Below, piece by piece: positions 6,153 to 14,170 of a stretch of 21,275 nt of DNA. The stretch comes from CAYVKY01 sp964452115 (GTDB taxonomy: Bacteria > Bacteroidota > Ignavibacteria > Tepidaquicellales > Tepidaquicellaceae): assembly GCA_964452115.1 (NCBI GenBank), contig CAYVKY010000026.1:1-21275 (forward strand), given 5' to 3'. The translations under genes and the position numbers were made by a program. Position 1 is the stretch's first letter, and every line of letters begins with the position of its first letter. The notes beneath the pieces were generated by a model. It worked only from the letters and a program-made list of their open reading frames with translations. It had not been told where the DNA came from and did not search any database.

Positions 6153-8582
6153 TTACTTAATCAGAATCATTTTCTTTACATCAAAGAAATTGTTTGATTC
6201 TAATTTATAGAAGTAAACACCGCTTGAAAGGTTAGCGGCGTTGAAATCAACGGTGTAATAACCGGCCGGTTTAACCTCGTTCACTAATGATGTTACTTCT
6301 CTTCCGAGCATATCATAAATCTTCAAAGTTACTAATCCCTGTGCCGGTATTCCAAAGTTAATTTTTGTAGCCGGATTGAATGGATTAGGATAGTTTTGGG
6401 ATAATGTATATGTCTGCGGTACGCCCGTCATTACAGGATTAACATTTAGTAACGGATTAAGTACTAACTGTATATTCGGTCTTCCGGTTGTGTAATTGTA
6501 ACCTGATGAAGAAGTCAGTGAACATCCTGCTCCGTTATCCATGTGCCTGTTAAACTGTCTTGTATCAAAAGGTGCACCCGTAGTTGATGCTACCGTAGAG
6601 CTGGTTGTGTATGATGTGTTATCAAAACAAATATCAATCAGCAGGTTTTTATTGATATCGTACGGGAAAGGTGTAGTAAGAGAAATTGTCACCCATCCGG
6701 TTGAAGGTACAGAATATCCTGAAGGATTTGAATAAACGGTAATCCAGTTACCGGCATCCACGAAACCGGATAATGAACTATCTGCATAGTTTTGCATTTT
6801 GATGGTGAAGCTCATCATCGCCTGCGGATATTGCGCAATTACGTTGAAACCAATTGCGGTGATTGCATTTCCGTGGCCGCCTGCGGCAAGGATTTCAGAT
6901 TTCGCGTAAAGCAATTGTGTTCTGCCATCCTGATAAAATGTTACGAATGGATATTGCGATGCGGTTGAACCCGTACCGATAGAAATAACCGGTAATCTCT
7001 TGAAAGTGATATTAAACGTCTGGGCTGATGCCAATGAATCATTTCCGCTATATGCGTACACTCTCCATTGACCTGCCGTTGAGTCGCCGGGATTCACAAA
7101 TGATGAAATAAGTGCATCAAGGTTTCCGTCCGTAGTGGTAAGTAAACTGTCAAACCCCGAATTATTGGACTGCAATGTAAATTTAATGTTTGAAGTGTTG
7201 TTGAAATTCGGAGATGCATACATTAGTTTATACTTAGCACCTGAACCGGTTTTTGACCAGCTAAAGTTAACAACATTTGTGCCATTTCCAACTGTTGTAA
7301 TCACTGACCCTGTAGGTGGTGTCAATAGGCTGAACGGGGTAAGTGCCGGTTTAGATCTTTTAAGTTTAAGTGCTCTCGGTCCGTTAGACGATTTCAACGA
7401 GTCGTTTTGGGGATCGTTGTTTCTGAACGCCCACACATCCCAAGAACCGGAAACAGAGTCACCCTGATTTAATCCAGCTCCGGCAAGAATAGCATCGAGC
7501 TGACCTAAAGTCATACTCAGCATGTTTGTTGATGCCGGGATAGTTATAAGTCTTGTAGGTAATGCTGTACCGTATATTACTTTATAGGTTGCGGCCGCTC
7601 TTGATGTATCCCACATAAATGAAACAGGAGTTGATGACCCTGGAATTGTGGTGATTGTTGTGCCGGCTGCAGGCGTCTGTAAACTGAACGGCTGAAGCGG
7701 ACCGGCATCGGTATTACCTAAATCCACTACTATTACTCTGTCAGGAGTACCTTGTACCAGATTTATAAAAGTTCTTTTGCCCGGTATCAATTTTTTTGAT
7801 AAATCACATCCACCGGATGCTAAAGGAGAACCGGTTGTCAATGGAACTGTAATATTGATCGGAGTTCCGATTTGAGTAAGGGTTGTTGCGTTAAATTTTA
7901 ACATTGAAATACCGGTACTGGATGTCGGTGTCTGGTCAGTTGAAACCCATAGGAACGGACCTGCCGGGTCATCGTCATAAGCGATACCATAGCAGCCGGA
8001 AGCCGGTCCTGCAAATGTAGCACCCGTGATGGCTGTTCCGTTTGTATCATAACATACAAACGGTCCTGTAAAGCTGTTTGTACCGCACCAAAAACCCTTC
8101 CTTACGGGATCCCAGCATAAGGCTCTTATCTGGGCTGCCCCGGAGCAGTTAATTGTTTTCACAACTGCAAAGGTTCCGGTGTCGACTCCATAAATGGCAC
8201 CGGACACGATAGTTCCCCAAAGACGTCCATTATAAAATGTCATGTCTCTGAATGTTGCTGCTACTCCTGATACTACAAATGAATCAATTATAGTCCAGTT
8301 TGCGCGAACTCTGTAAAACTTATTTGCATTAAAACTACTGATTATAAAATATGAACCAGTCCACACCACACCATAACTATATACAGATCCATATAATGAA
8401 TCGCAGTTATAATTACGGAGTAAATCATATAATGCATTAGGCGCATTAGATGATATTCCGGGAGTCTGAAACAAACTCCTTGGATTAATCTCGTTTTGAA
8501 TAGAAGGTTTATTATCTTGTGAGTATGCATTTAATGCAAACAGAACTACAATTACAAAAAATAACGTTAATAATTTATTCAT
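6153..8582 (-). CDS. Secreted multi-domain surface protein with T9SS type A sorting domain
   Basis: This 809-residue protein is built for export through Sec and then across the outer membrane by the type IX system. Residues 1-21 are a signal peptide (MNKLLTLFFVIVVLFALNAY, then SQ). Residues about 60-290 form a beta-rich, WG/W-containing region that looks like a beta-propeller or quinoprotein-like fold. Two similar Ig/SusE-like modules follow (about 298-409 and 416-529), each starting PFSL.TP..G..ITT and containing a W.(V)(W/Y)A strand. A third beta domain (533-708) precedes the C-terminal T9SS type A domain (727-809, with SQNYPNPFNPATKI, LKIYDMLGREV and LSSGVYFYKL, ending KKMILIK). The ATG has an ideal Shine-Dalgarno, AAGGAGG, four bases upstream (8587-8593), so translation is probably strong. 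The substrate or ligand is unknown; no catalytic motif is seen. It is monocistronic, with its own terminator. Confidence 0.9.
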   Translation of the reverse strand: MNKLLTLFFVIVVLFALNAYSQDNKPSIQNEINPRSLFQTPGISSNAPNALYDLLRNYNCDSLYGSVYSYGVVWTGSYFIISSFNANKFYRVRANWTIIDSFVVSGVAATFRDMTFYNGRLWGTIVSGAIYGVDTGTFAVVKTINCSGAAQIRALCWDPVRKGFWCGTNSFTGPFVCYDTNGTAITGATFAGPASGCYGIAYDDDPAGPFLWVSTDQTPTSSTGISMLKFNATTLTQIGTPINITVPLTTGSPLASGGCDLSKKLIPGKRTFINLVQGTPDRVIVVDLGNTDAGPLQPFSLQTPAAGTTITTIPGSSTPVSFMWDTSRAAATYKVIYGTALPTRLITIPASTNMLSMTLGQLDAILAGAGLNQGDSVSGSWDVWAFRNNDPQNDSLKSSNGPRALKLKRSKPALTPFSLLTPPTGSVITTVGNGTNVVNFSWSKTGSGAKYKLMYASPNFNNTSNIKFTLQSNNSGFDSLLTTTDGNLDALISSFVNPGDSTAGQWRVYAYSGNDSLASAQTFNITFKRLPVISIGTGSTASQYPFVTFYQDGRTQLLYAKSEILAAGGHGNAITAIGFNVIAQYPQAMMSFTIKMQNYADSSLSGFVDAGNWITVYSNPSGYSVPSTGWVTISLTTPFPYDINKNLLIDICFDNTSYTTSSTVASTTGAPFDTRQFNRHMDNGAGCSLTSSSGYNYTTGRPNIQLVLNPLLNVNPVMTGVPQTYTLSQNYPNPFNPATKINFGIPAQGLVTLKIYDMLGREVTSLVNEVKPAGYYTVDFNAANLSSGVYFYKLESNNFFDVKKMILIK

Positions 8583-8792
8583 TATTCCTCCTTAATGAAT
8601 TTTAATTTGTTAAAAAAATGTAATTTATAGAACTTAAACTATTGTAAATGAAAATTTACTTTCGTTTACTCAATAATAAGACCTTTTTATCAATGAGTCA
8701 ATACTAAAAAAAAAAAATTAAAATTGATTCAAAAATTTATTCTTTCTGAGCTTAATGAGTTTTGGGATAAAGTTTTACAATTAGAATAAAAA

Positions 8793-8825
8793 AAACGCCT
8801 GTATGAATTTATCATGCAGGCGTTT
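8793..8825 (-). terminator. Intrinsic terminator after the lysine-rich protein gene
   Basis: A 14-bp stem with one G-T wobble (AAACGCCTGTATGA with TCATGCAGGCGTTT) and a 5-base loop is followed on the minus strand by a run of T. It lies about 18 bases beyond the stop codon of the lysine-rich gene. The plus-strand side also ends in T-rich sequence, so it could work in both directions. Confidence 0.88.
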
Positions 8826-8843
8826 AAATTTTTTTAAATAAAA

Positions 8844-9512
8844 TTAATTTTGCTCTGTAGTCGGTGTTGTTGACTCACCTTCCTTTTTGGGCTCTTTTTT
8901 AATCACTTCGCGTCTCGGGATGTTATCTTCTCTCTTATACTCTCTGCCTTTGTTTTCGGTTGGATTGGTAGTCGGAGTAGTTGTGTTATTGTCATAAGTT
9001 TTCGGCGGTGTATATGTGCCGGGATTCAAAGAGCGCGGCGGAATGTAAGTCTTAGGTGTGGTATTCACCGATCTTCTTACTCTTTTGTATGTGCGTTTTT
9101 TTGATGACTTCTTTGATTTTTTACTATTCTTGCTTTTTGATGAAATCTTTTTATTGGATTTCTTTGAACTCTTTTTTAATGCGTTCTTTTTCGAAGAGCT
9201 TTTTTTGCTTGTCTTTGTTACTGCACTTTTTTTGTTTGTCTTTTTTACTGCGCTTTTTTTATTTGCCTTTTTTACTGCGCTGACTTTTTTTGTCTTAGAA
9301 GTCTTATTTGTTGCTGTTGTTTTTTTGGAAGATTTTTTCTTGCTCGCTGCTTTTTTCTTTGAAGTCTTTTTGGGTTTTTTCTGATTAGAGCTTTTAACAG
9401 TCTGTTCAGTTGTTCCTTCGTTTGAAGTCGTTGTAAATCCGCCGAAACCAAACAGGCTACTAAATGAAAACGCCAAAAGGGCTATGAACAGTACGATTTT
9501 TCCTTTAAACAT
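8844..9512 (-). CDS. Exported lysine-rich low-complexity protein
   Basis: Function unknown. Residues 1-22 look like a Sec signal peptide (MFKGKIVLFIALLAFSFSS followed by LFGFG). Residues about 41-147 are an extremely basic Lys/Ser/Thr/Ala tract without acidic residues, resembling the tails of histone H1-like bacterial proteins. It contains a 9-residue tandem repeat, KKANKKSAV (81-89), KKTNKKSAV (90-98) and a diverged third copy (99-107). A cluster KKRTYKRVRRS ends the tract, then a Pro/Thr/Asn-rich stretch with a PPRSLNPGTYTPP element and a mixed-charge tail complete the 222 residues. An AAAGGAG ribosome binding site precedes the ATG (9518-9524) and a terminator follows the gene. H1-like proteins normally stay in the cytosol on DNA, so the signal peptide points instead to the periplasm, envelope or surface. 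If the signal peptide were really an anchor, the tail would face outward. Confidence 0.8.
   Translation of the reverse strand: MFKGKIVLFIALLAFSFSSLFGFGGFTTTSNEGTTEQTVKSSNQKKPKKTSKKKAASKKKSSKKTTATNKTSKTKKVSAVKKANKKSAVKKTNKKSAVTKTSKKSSSKKNALKKSSKKSNKKISSKSKNSKKSKKSSKKRTYKRVRRSVNTTPKTYIPPRSLNPGTYTPPKTYDNNTTTPTTNPTENKGREYKREDNIPRREVIKKEPKKEGESTTPTTEQN
9192..9272 (-). repeat. 27-bp in-frame tandem repeat in the lysine-rich gene
   Basis: About three copies of a 27-bp unit encode the nonapeptide KK(A/T)NKKSAV. The first two copies are nearly identical and the third is diverged. In-frame multiples of three suggest growth by replication slippage under selection for the reading frame. Confidence 0.75.
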
Positions 9513-9661
9513 TTTTACTCCTTTGGTTGTTTTTTAAATATTTTTTAAACTTATTATTTCTTCAATTAAGAAACAATACATTTACGATTTTTAATAATTT
9601 TCAAAATCATTAAATGATTGTTTAATTAATTTAACTGAATTATATTTTTTTTGTTCCTGAA

Positions 9662-10957
9662 CTAAACAGAACTTCTGAGTGCGTGGACTTTATCTTTCGA
9701 AGTTAATACTACTTTTTCATCAGGTATTTTTTTCTCAAACTCATTATAAAATTTCTTAATCGTCCACTTTACAGGCCACGCCGCTGCATCGCCCAGCGCG
9801 CATATAGTATTGCCTTCAATATTATTTGCAACCTGAATGAGCAAATCAAGGTCTTCCTTTCTTCCTTTGCCTTCGTCTATTCGCCTCAGCATACGCACCA
9901 TCCATCCGGTACCTTCCCTGCAAGGCGTACACTGTCCGCACGATTCATGATAATAAAATTCCGAAATCCTTATAAGAACTTTCACTATATCCGTATCTTC
10001 ATTCATCACAATCACTCCTGCCGTGCCGATTGCGGAACCGATTTCTTTCAGGCTTGCATCATCCATTTTGATAGTCATCGCTTCTTCCTTTGTAAGCGGA
10101 GGCATGGATGTACCGCCGGGAATTACCATTTTAATTTCCTTGCCGCCAAGCACTCCGCCGCAGTAATCATTAATAATTGTCATAAGCGGCAATCCCGTTT
10201 CAATTTCATAAACGCCGGGCTTATTCACATGTCCGCTTACTCCGAAAAGCAATGTACCCGGATGCTTGGGCGCGCCTATGGATGAAAACCATTCGCCGCC
10301 TCTGTTGATTATTTCAGGCACATTTGCAAGTGTTTCAATATTATTGATTGTTGTCGGATATCCCCATACGCCGAATCCCGCAGGGAACGGCGGCTTTATT
10401 CTCGGGTATCCGCGCTTACCTTCAATCGAATTCATCAGCGCGGATTCTTCGCCGCATATATACGCACCTGCTCCGCGATGAATATATATCTCGGTTGAAA
10501 AACCGGTACCCATAATATTTTTTCCGATATAACCTTTTGCATACGCTTCACGGATTTTCTCTTCCATTATCTTAATCCATCTGTAATACTCGCCCCTTAT
10601 ATATACGTACGCAGCTTTGATGCCCATTGCATAGCAGGCAATCAGAACTCCTTCAATAAACTGATGCGGATTTTTTTCGAAAATTTCCCTGTCCTTAAAA
10701 CTTCCCGGTTCGCTTTCATCGCCGTTGCAGCAAAGGAATTTCGGCTTGTCATTCGTCTTCGGCATAAAAGACCATTTCAATCCTGTCGGAAATCCTGCGC
10801 CGCCTCTGCCTCTGAGATTTGATTTCTTCACTTCGTTAATCACATCATCGGGATTCATACTCTTCAGCACTTTTTTCAGCGCAGTGTATCCGCCGTTTGC
10901 TTCATATACTTCAAGCTTGTCTAAATCCGGAATGTCTTTTAAAATTATCTTTACCAT
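9662..10957 (-). CDS. nuoF: NADH-quinone oxidoreductase subunit F
   Basis: NuoF is the NADH dehydrogenase subunit of complex I. It binds NADH and FMN, takes the hydride and passes electrons through a [4Fe-4S] cluster (N3). The 431-residue length is normal. The NADH-binding glycine motif GRGGAGFPTG is at 50-59, the FMN-site segment NGDESEPGSFKDR at 78-90, and EESALMNSIEGKRGYPR at 170-186. The cluster ligands are C340, C343, C346 (SCGQCTPCREGTGW) and C386 (NTICALGD). The start codon overlaps the nuoE stop as TAATG, and a GAAGGAG ribosome binding site lies inside the last nuoE codons (10963-10969). It is the last nuo gene here: the 149 bases after it lead to an unrelated gene rather than nuoG. 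Confidence 0.97.
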   Translation of the reverse strand: MVKIILKDIPDLDKLEVYEANGGYTALKKVLKSMNPDDVINEVKKSNLRGRGGAGFPTGLKWSFMPKTNDKPKFLCCNGDESEPGSFKDREIFEKNPHQFIEGVLIACYAMGIKAAYVYIRGEYYRWIKIMEEKIREAYAKGYIGKNIMGTGFSTEIYIHRGAGAYICGEESALMNSIEGKRGYPRIKPPFPAGFGVWGYPTTINNIETLANVPEIINRGGEWFSSIGAPKHPGTLLFGVSGHVNKPGVYEIETGLPLMTIINDYCGGVLGGKEIKMVIPGGTSMPPLTKEEAMTIKMDDASLKEIGSAIGTAGVIVMNEDTDIVKVLIRISEFYYHESCGQCTPCREGTGWMVRMLRRIDEGKGRKEDLDLLIQVANNIEGNTICALGDAAAWPVKWTIKKFYNEFEKKIPDEKVVLTSKDKVHALRSSV

Positions 10958-11445
10958 TATTTCTCCTTCACGTTTTTCCTGAAATGCTCAAGAAGTTCAT
11001 CAACTTTTTCTTTTGTGAGATTTTCGTAGTACTCACCGTTGTTCACCTGCATCATCGGTGCAGTACCGCAGCTCCCGAGACATTCAACATCTTCGAGTGT
11101 AAACATACCGTCTTCGGTTGTCTGCTTGTTCTTCAATCCGAGTTTATCGGATATGTATTGATAAAGTTCATAACCTCCGCGCAGCATGCACGATACATTA
11201 GTGCAAACCTGCAGATTATATTTTCCTTTAGGCACTTTGTTGAACATTGTATAGAATGTCACAACTCCGAACACGTGCTTTTCAGGCAGCTGCAGCAAAC
11301 TTGCAACTTCCTTCATATTTTCTTCCGATATCCATCCGAACTTATCCTGCACCATCCAGAGCACAGGCAAAAGCACAGACTGCTTGTCTTCATATCTGGT
11401 CTTCAGCTTCTCAATATGTTTTAAATCCTCTTCTGTAAAAATCAT
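10957..11445 (-). CDS. nuoE: NADH-quinone oxidoreductase subunit E
   Basis: NuoE is the 24-kDa-type subunit that carries the [2Fe-2S] cluster N1a beside NuoF in the NADH-oxidising module. The 162-residue protein has the thioredoxin-like ferredoxin fold with all four cluster cysteines: C81 and C86 (QVCTNVSCML), then C122 and C126 (ECLGSCGTAPMMQV). The N-terminal helical part contains the usual LLPVLWMVQDKFGWIS and VFGVVTFYTMF segments. It begins 12 bases after nuoD and ends in a one-base overlap with nuoF, so it is clearly within the operon. No upstream Shine-Dalgarno is visible; the spacer is A/T only. Confidence 0.97.
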   Translation of the reverse strand: MIFTEEDLKHIEKLKTRYEDKQSVLLPVLWMVQDKFGWISEENMKEVASLLQLPEKHVFGVVTFYTMFNKVPKGKYNLQVCTNVSCMLRGGYELYQYISDKLGLKNKQTTEDGMFTLEDVECLGSCGTAPMMQVNNGEYYENLTKEKVDELLEHFRKNVKEK

Positions 11446-11457
11446 TTTTTTAAAATT

Positions 11458-12735
11458 TTATTTATCTGCTTCTCCCATTACCGGGTCTAAACTCCCGAGT
11501 ATCGCTACGATATCCGATATCATACAATTGTGAAGCATAACGGGAATAGTTTGTATATTTGTAAAACTGGGCGAGCGGATTTTCAGTCTGAACGGATGGC
11601 CTGAACCGTCGCTAATTAGATAAAATCCGAGTTCGCCTTTCGACGATTCGATTCCCTGATACGCTTCGCCGACAGGAGGTGTGATTCCGAAATTAATAAG
11701 CATAAAGTCATAAATCAGCTCTTCCATCTTTGTATAAATTTTCTGCTTACCGGGCAGCACCTGCTTCGGCTCAATTGTTCTCACCGGTCCTTCCGGAATT
11801 TTTTCAATACACTGTCTTAAAATTTTTACAGATTCAAGCATCTCTTCAATGCGCACATAGTACCTTGCCAGCACATCGCTGTCAGTATAGACAGGAACTC
11901 TGAAATCAACTTTATCATATATCAGATACGGGTCGTCTTTTCGCAGGTCCCTTTCCACACCGCCTGCTCTCAGCACCGGACCGGACGCGCCCCACTGAAG
12001 CAAATCTTCCTTTGACATATATCCGATTCCCTGAGTACGTTCGATAAAAATTCTGTTTCTGTCAAGTATCGCTCTAGTGTCTTTCAGATTACCGGGAAAT
12101 TCATCAATAAACTTTTTAATCGCAGCAATGGCTTCAGGTGTTATATCCTGTGCCACACCGCCAATGCGCGTATATGATGTGGTAAATCTTACGCCCGTTA
12201 CAATATCAAGTATATCCTGTATTTTTTCTCTTTCTCTGAATGTCCATATAAACGGAGTGATTGCACCCAAATCCATAACCATTGAACCGACAGCAACCAG
12301 ATGCGACTCCAGCCTCCCCAGTTCACAGCAGATTGTTCTGATATATTTGCAGCGCTCGGTGATTTCGATGCCGAGAAGTTTTTCAACTGCGAGTGTATAA
12401 CCTACATTGTTTGCTACAGGCTGCAGATAATCGAGCCTGTCTGTATGCGGAATGAATTCGTGGTAATTGCAGCTTTCGGCTATCTTCTCGTAACCTCTGT
12501 GAAGATATCCTATTTCCGTCAGCGCCTTCACCACGGTTTCGCCGTCAAGCCGGAGCAGGAGCCTCAGCACTCCGTGAGTTGCCGGATGCTGCGGACCCAT
12601 ATTCATCACCATTTCATTGTCAAGCGGGTCATCAAAATGCTTTGCCATATCATCAGACTCGAGAGACTTCAGAAGTTTCGACTGCTTTATTTCCGGGTCG
12701 TTGCTTTTTAACTTATCAAATATTTGTTGAGACAC
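11458..12735 (-). CDS. nuoD: NADH-quinone oxidoreductase subunit D
   Basis: NuoD is the 49-kDa-type subunit that forms the quinone-binding cavity together with NuoB. Its 425 residues include an N-terminal extension of about 35 residues before the conserved NMGPQHPATHGVLRLLL block (45-61). Further family segments are TEIGYLHRGYEKIAE, RLDYLQPVANNVGY, GASGPVLRAGGVERDLRK and the terminal LGSLDPVMGEADK. It is separate from nuoC, not the fused NuoCD of enterobacteria. The reading frame opens with GTG at 12735; an in-frame ATG at residue 30 lies close to the conserved block, so the true start could be either. The gap to nuoC is 28 bases. Confidence 0.96.
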   Translation of the reverse strand: MSQQIFDKLKSNDPEIKQSKLLKSLESDDMAKHFDDPLDNEMVMNMGPQHPATHGVLRLLLRLDGETVVKALTEIGYLHRGYEKIAESCNYHEFIPHTDRLDYLQPVANNVGYTLAVEKLLGIEITERCKYIRTICCELGRLESHLVAVGSMVMDLGAITPFIWTFREREKIQDILDIVTGVRFTTSYTRIGGVAQDITPEAIAAIKKFIDEFPGNLKDTRAILDRNRIFIERTQGIGYMSKEDLLQWGASGPVLRAGGVERDLRKDDPYLIYDKVDFRVPVYTDSDVLARYYVRIEEMLESVKILRQCIEKIPEGPVRTIEPKQVLPGKQKIYTKMEELIYDFMLINFGITPPVGEAYQGIESSKGELGFYLISDGSGHPFRLKIRSPSFTNIQTIPVMLHNCMISDIVAILGSLDPVMGEADK

Positions 12736-12763
12736 TATAGGTACGGTTTTTAATTTTTTCGGT

Positions 12764-13246
12764 TTATTTTTTCGGTAAATCCAGTGATGACGGAATTCCC
12801 ATCAGCGGAAAATCTTTCCGCAATGGATGATATTCAAAATTTTCCGGCATATAAATTCTTCTCATATCAGGGTGACCTTCAAATATTATTCCAAACATAT
12901 CATAGGTCTCCCTCTCATTGAAATTAGCACTTTTCCAAACGCCCGTCAGAGTAGGCATTACCGGATTTTTTGTATCTAGTTTTATTTTCAGAAAAATCCT
13001 GTCTTTGTGTTTTTCCGACCACAGGCTCACAATCACTTCAAATCTTTCGTTTTTAGTAAATTTGTCAACTCCGAATTCATCTATAAGCATATCAAATTTA
13101 AAGTCCTCGTCCGATTTCAGAATTTCTCCCACGCTTACAACGTTTTCTTTTTTCACTACAAGCTGCGGAGTCCCGGTTGCGTCGGCATATTCAATTTCAA
13201 ATGATTTTAATTTATCTTTTAGCAGATTTATTTTTTCTTCGTTCAT
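12764..13246 (-). CDS. nuoC: NADH-quinone oxidoreductase subunit C
   Basis: NuoC is the 30-kDa-type subunit of the peripheral arm, a structural partner of NuoD and NuoB. It has 160 residues. The diagnostic block is at the C-terminal half: W-x-S-A-x-F-x-E-R-E-T-Y-D-M-F-G-I-x-F with GHPDMRRIYMPENFEYHPLRKDFP. The N-terminal part is less conserved, as usual in this family. The start overlaps the nuoB stop by four bases (ATGA), indicating coupled translation. Confidence 0.95.
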   Translation of the reverse strand: MNEEKINLLKDKLKSFEIEYADATGTPQLVVKKENVVSVGEILKSDEDFKFDMLIDEFGVDKFTKNERFEVIVSLWSEKHKDRIFLKIKLDTKNPVMPTLTGVWKSANFNERETYDMFGIIFEGHPDMRRIYMPENFEYHPLRKDFPLMGIPSSLDLPKK

Positions 13247-13743
13247 TGCGTTAATCCGTCAGTTTTCACAAGCGATTTTTTTGATGATAGAATTTTTTCC
13301 TGAAGAGCCATCAGCCCATTCAGTAGATTATCAGGTCTCGGAGGGCATCCGCCAACATGAATATCAACCGGCAGGAACTGGTCTATGCCCTGCACAACGG
13401 GATATGACCTGTACATACCGCCGCTGCACGTGCAAACGCCCATCGCTATTACATATTTCGGGTCGGGCATCTGGTCGTAAATTTTCTTGACCACCCATGC
13501 CATTTTATAAGTCACAGTTCCGGCTACGAGCATCACATCCGACTGCCTCGGAGAAAATCTGAAAACCTCGCTTCCGAATCTGGAAATATCAGACCTTGGT
13601 CCGGCAGCCGCCATCATTTCTATTGCACAGCAGGATATGCCCATCGGCATAGGCCAAATTGAATTTTTTCTCACATACTCTATCAGATCTTTGACGCGCG
13701 TAGTTATAAAGCCGTCTCCGGATAATTTTTCTTCTAATCCCAT
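13243..13743 (-). CDS. nuoB: NADH-quinone oxidoreductase subunit B
   Basis: NuoB holds the terminal [4Fe-4S] cluster N2 that reduces quinone. The 166 residues retain the four cysteine ligands: C38 and C39 (ISCCAIEMMA), C104 (AMGVCTCSGGMY) and C133 (GGCPPRPDNLL). The segment VAGTVTYKMA is also typical. The extra cysteine at 106 sits where many homologues have Asn; it is not a known ligand. The start lies inside nuoA (10-base overlap) and the stop overlaps nuoC by four bases. Confidence 0.97.
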   Translation of the reverse strand: MGLEEKLSGDGFITTRVKDLIEYVRKNSIWPMPMGISCCAIEMMAAAGPRSDISRFGSEVFRFSPRQSDVMLVAGTVTYKMAWVVKKIYDQMPDPKYVIAMGVCTCSGGMYRSYPVVQGIDQFLPVDIHVGGCPPRPDNLLNGLMALQEKILSSKKSLVKTDGLTQ

Positions 13744-14105
13744 TTTAAAATTTCTTTCTTATATTCGTATATTAAACCTGCAATGAGTATGAATATAAAT
13801 ATCATTGCTGTTACAATAGAATAAACCATTTCACTTTTCGATAAGTTCAAAAACGATACTGCCCAGGGGTACAAGAAAACAATTTCCACATCAAATACTA
13901 TAAAGCTCATTGCAACCATATAATATTTGATTGAAAATTTTTCACGTGCAGTGCCGACGGGCTCCACACCGCTTTCGTAAGTAGATTGTTTTTCTTTATC
14001 CGGCTTATGCGGACCCAGCCACGTTGATGTTTTAAACAGCACCAATGCTATTATAAATCCGCTTAATAAGATTAAAAATATCGGTAAATATTGTGTAATT
14101 ATCAT
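13734..14105 (-). CDS. nuoA: NADH-quinone oxidoreductase subunit A
   Basis: NuoA is a small membrane subunit at the junction of the two arms of complex I. The 123 residues show three transmembrane helices (about 6-26, 65-85 and 92-113) with the conserved loop YESGVEPVGTAREKFSIKYYMVAMSFIVFDVEIVFLYPWA; the FDVE(I/V)VFLYPWA motif is decisive. It is the first gene of the nuo cluster. The gene upstream on the same strand ends 65 bases before it, and a promoter-like sequence lies in that gap. Confidence 0.96.
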   Translation of the reverse strand: MIITQYLPIFLILLSGFIIALVLFKTSTWLGPHKPDKEKQSTYESGVEPVGTAREKFSIKYYMVAMSFIVFDVEIVFLYPWAVSFLNLSKSEMVYSIVTAMIFIFILIAGLIYEYKKEILKWD

Positions 14106-14109
14106 AATA

Positions 14110-14142
14110 CAAATATATACTTTTTTGTTTTATATTTACAAG
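14110..14142 (-). promoter_or_regulatory. Candidate promoter of the nuo operon
   Basis: On the minus strand CTTG (14142-14139) is followed after 21 bases by TATATTTG (14117-14110), an exact TAnnTTTG core. The usual distance from this core to the start of transcription would place the 5' end at or within a few bases of the nuoA ATG (14105), giving a leaderless or nearly leaderless transcript. Confidence 0.45.
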
Positions 14143-14170
14143 TCACTGAGAGATTATTCTGTGATATATG

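Noticed and set aside
9056..9384. Plus-strand open frames rich in Phe and Leu opposite the lysine-rich gene
   Set aside because: They are the complement of AAA/AAG-rich codons and show no start signal or family resemblance.
13243..13743. Loss of an N2 cluster ligand in NuoB because of the altered VCTCSGG motif
   Set aside because: C104 is in the ligand position and the additional cysteine at 106 does not replace it; all four expected cysteines are present.
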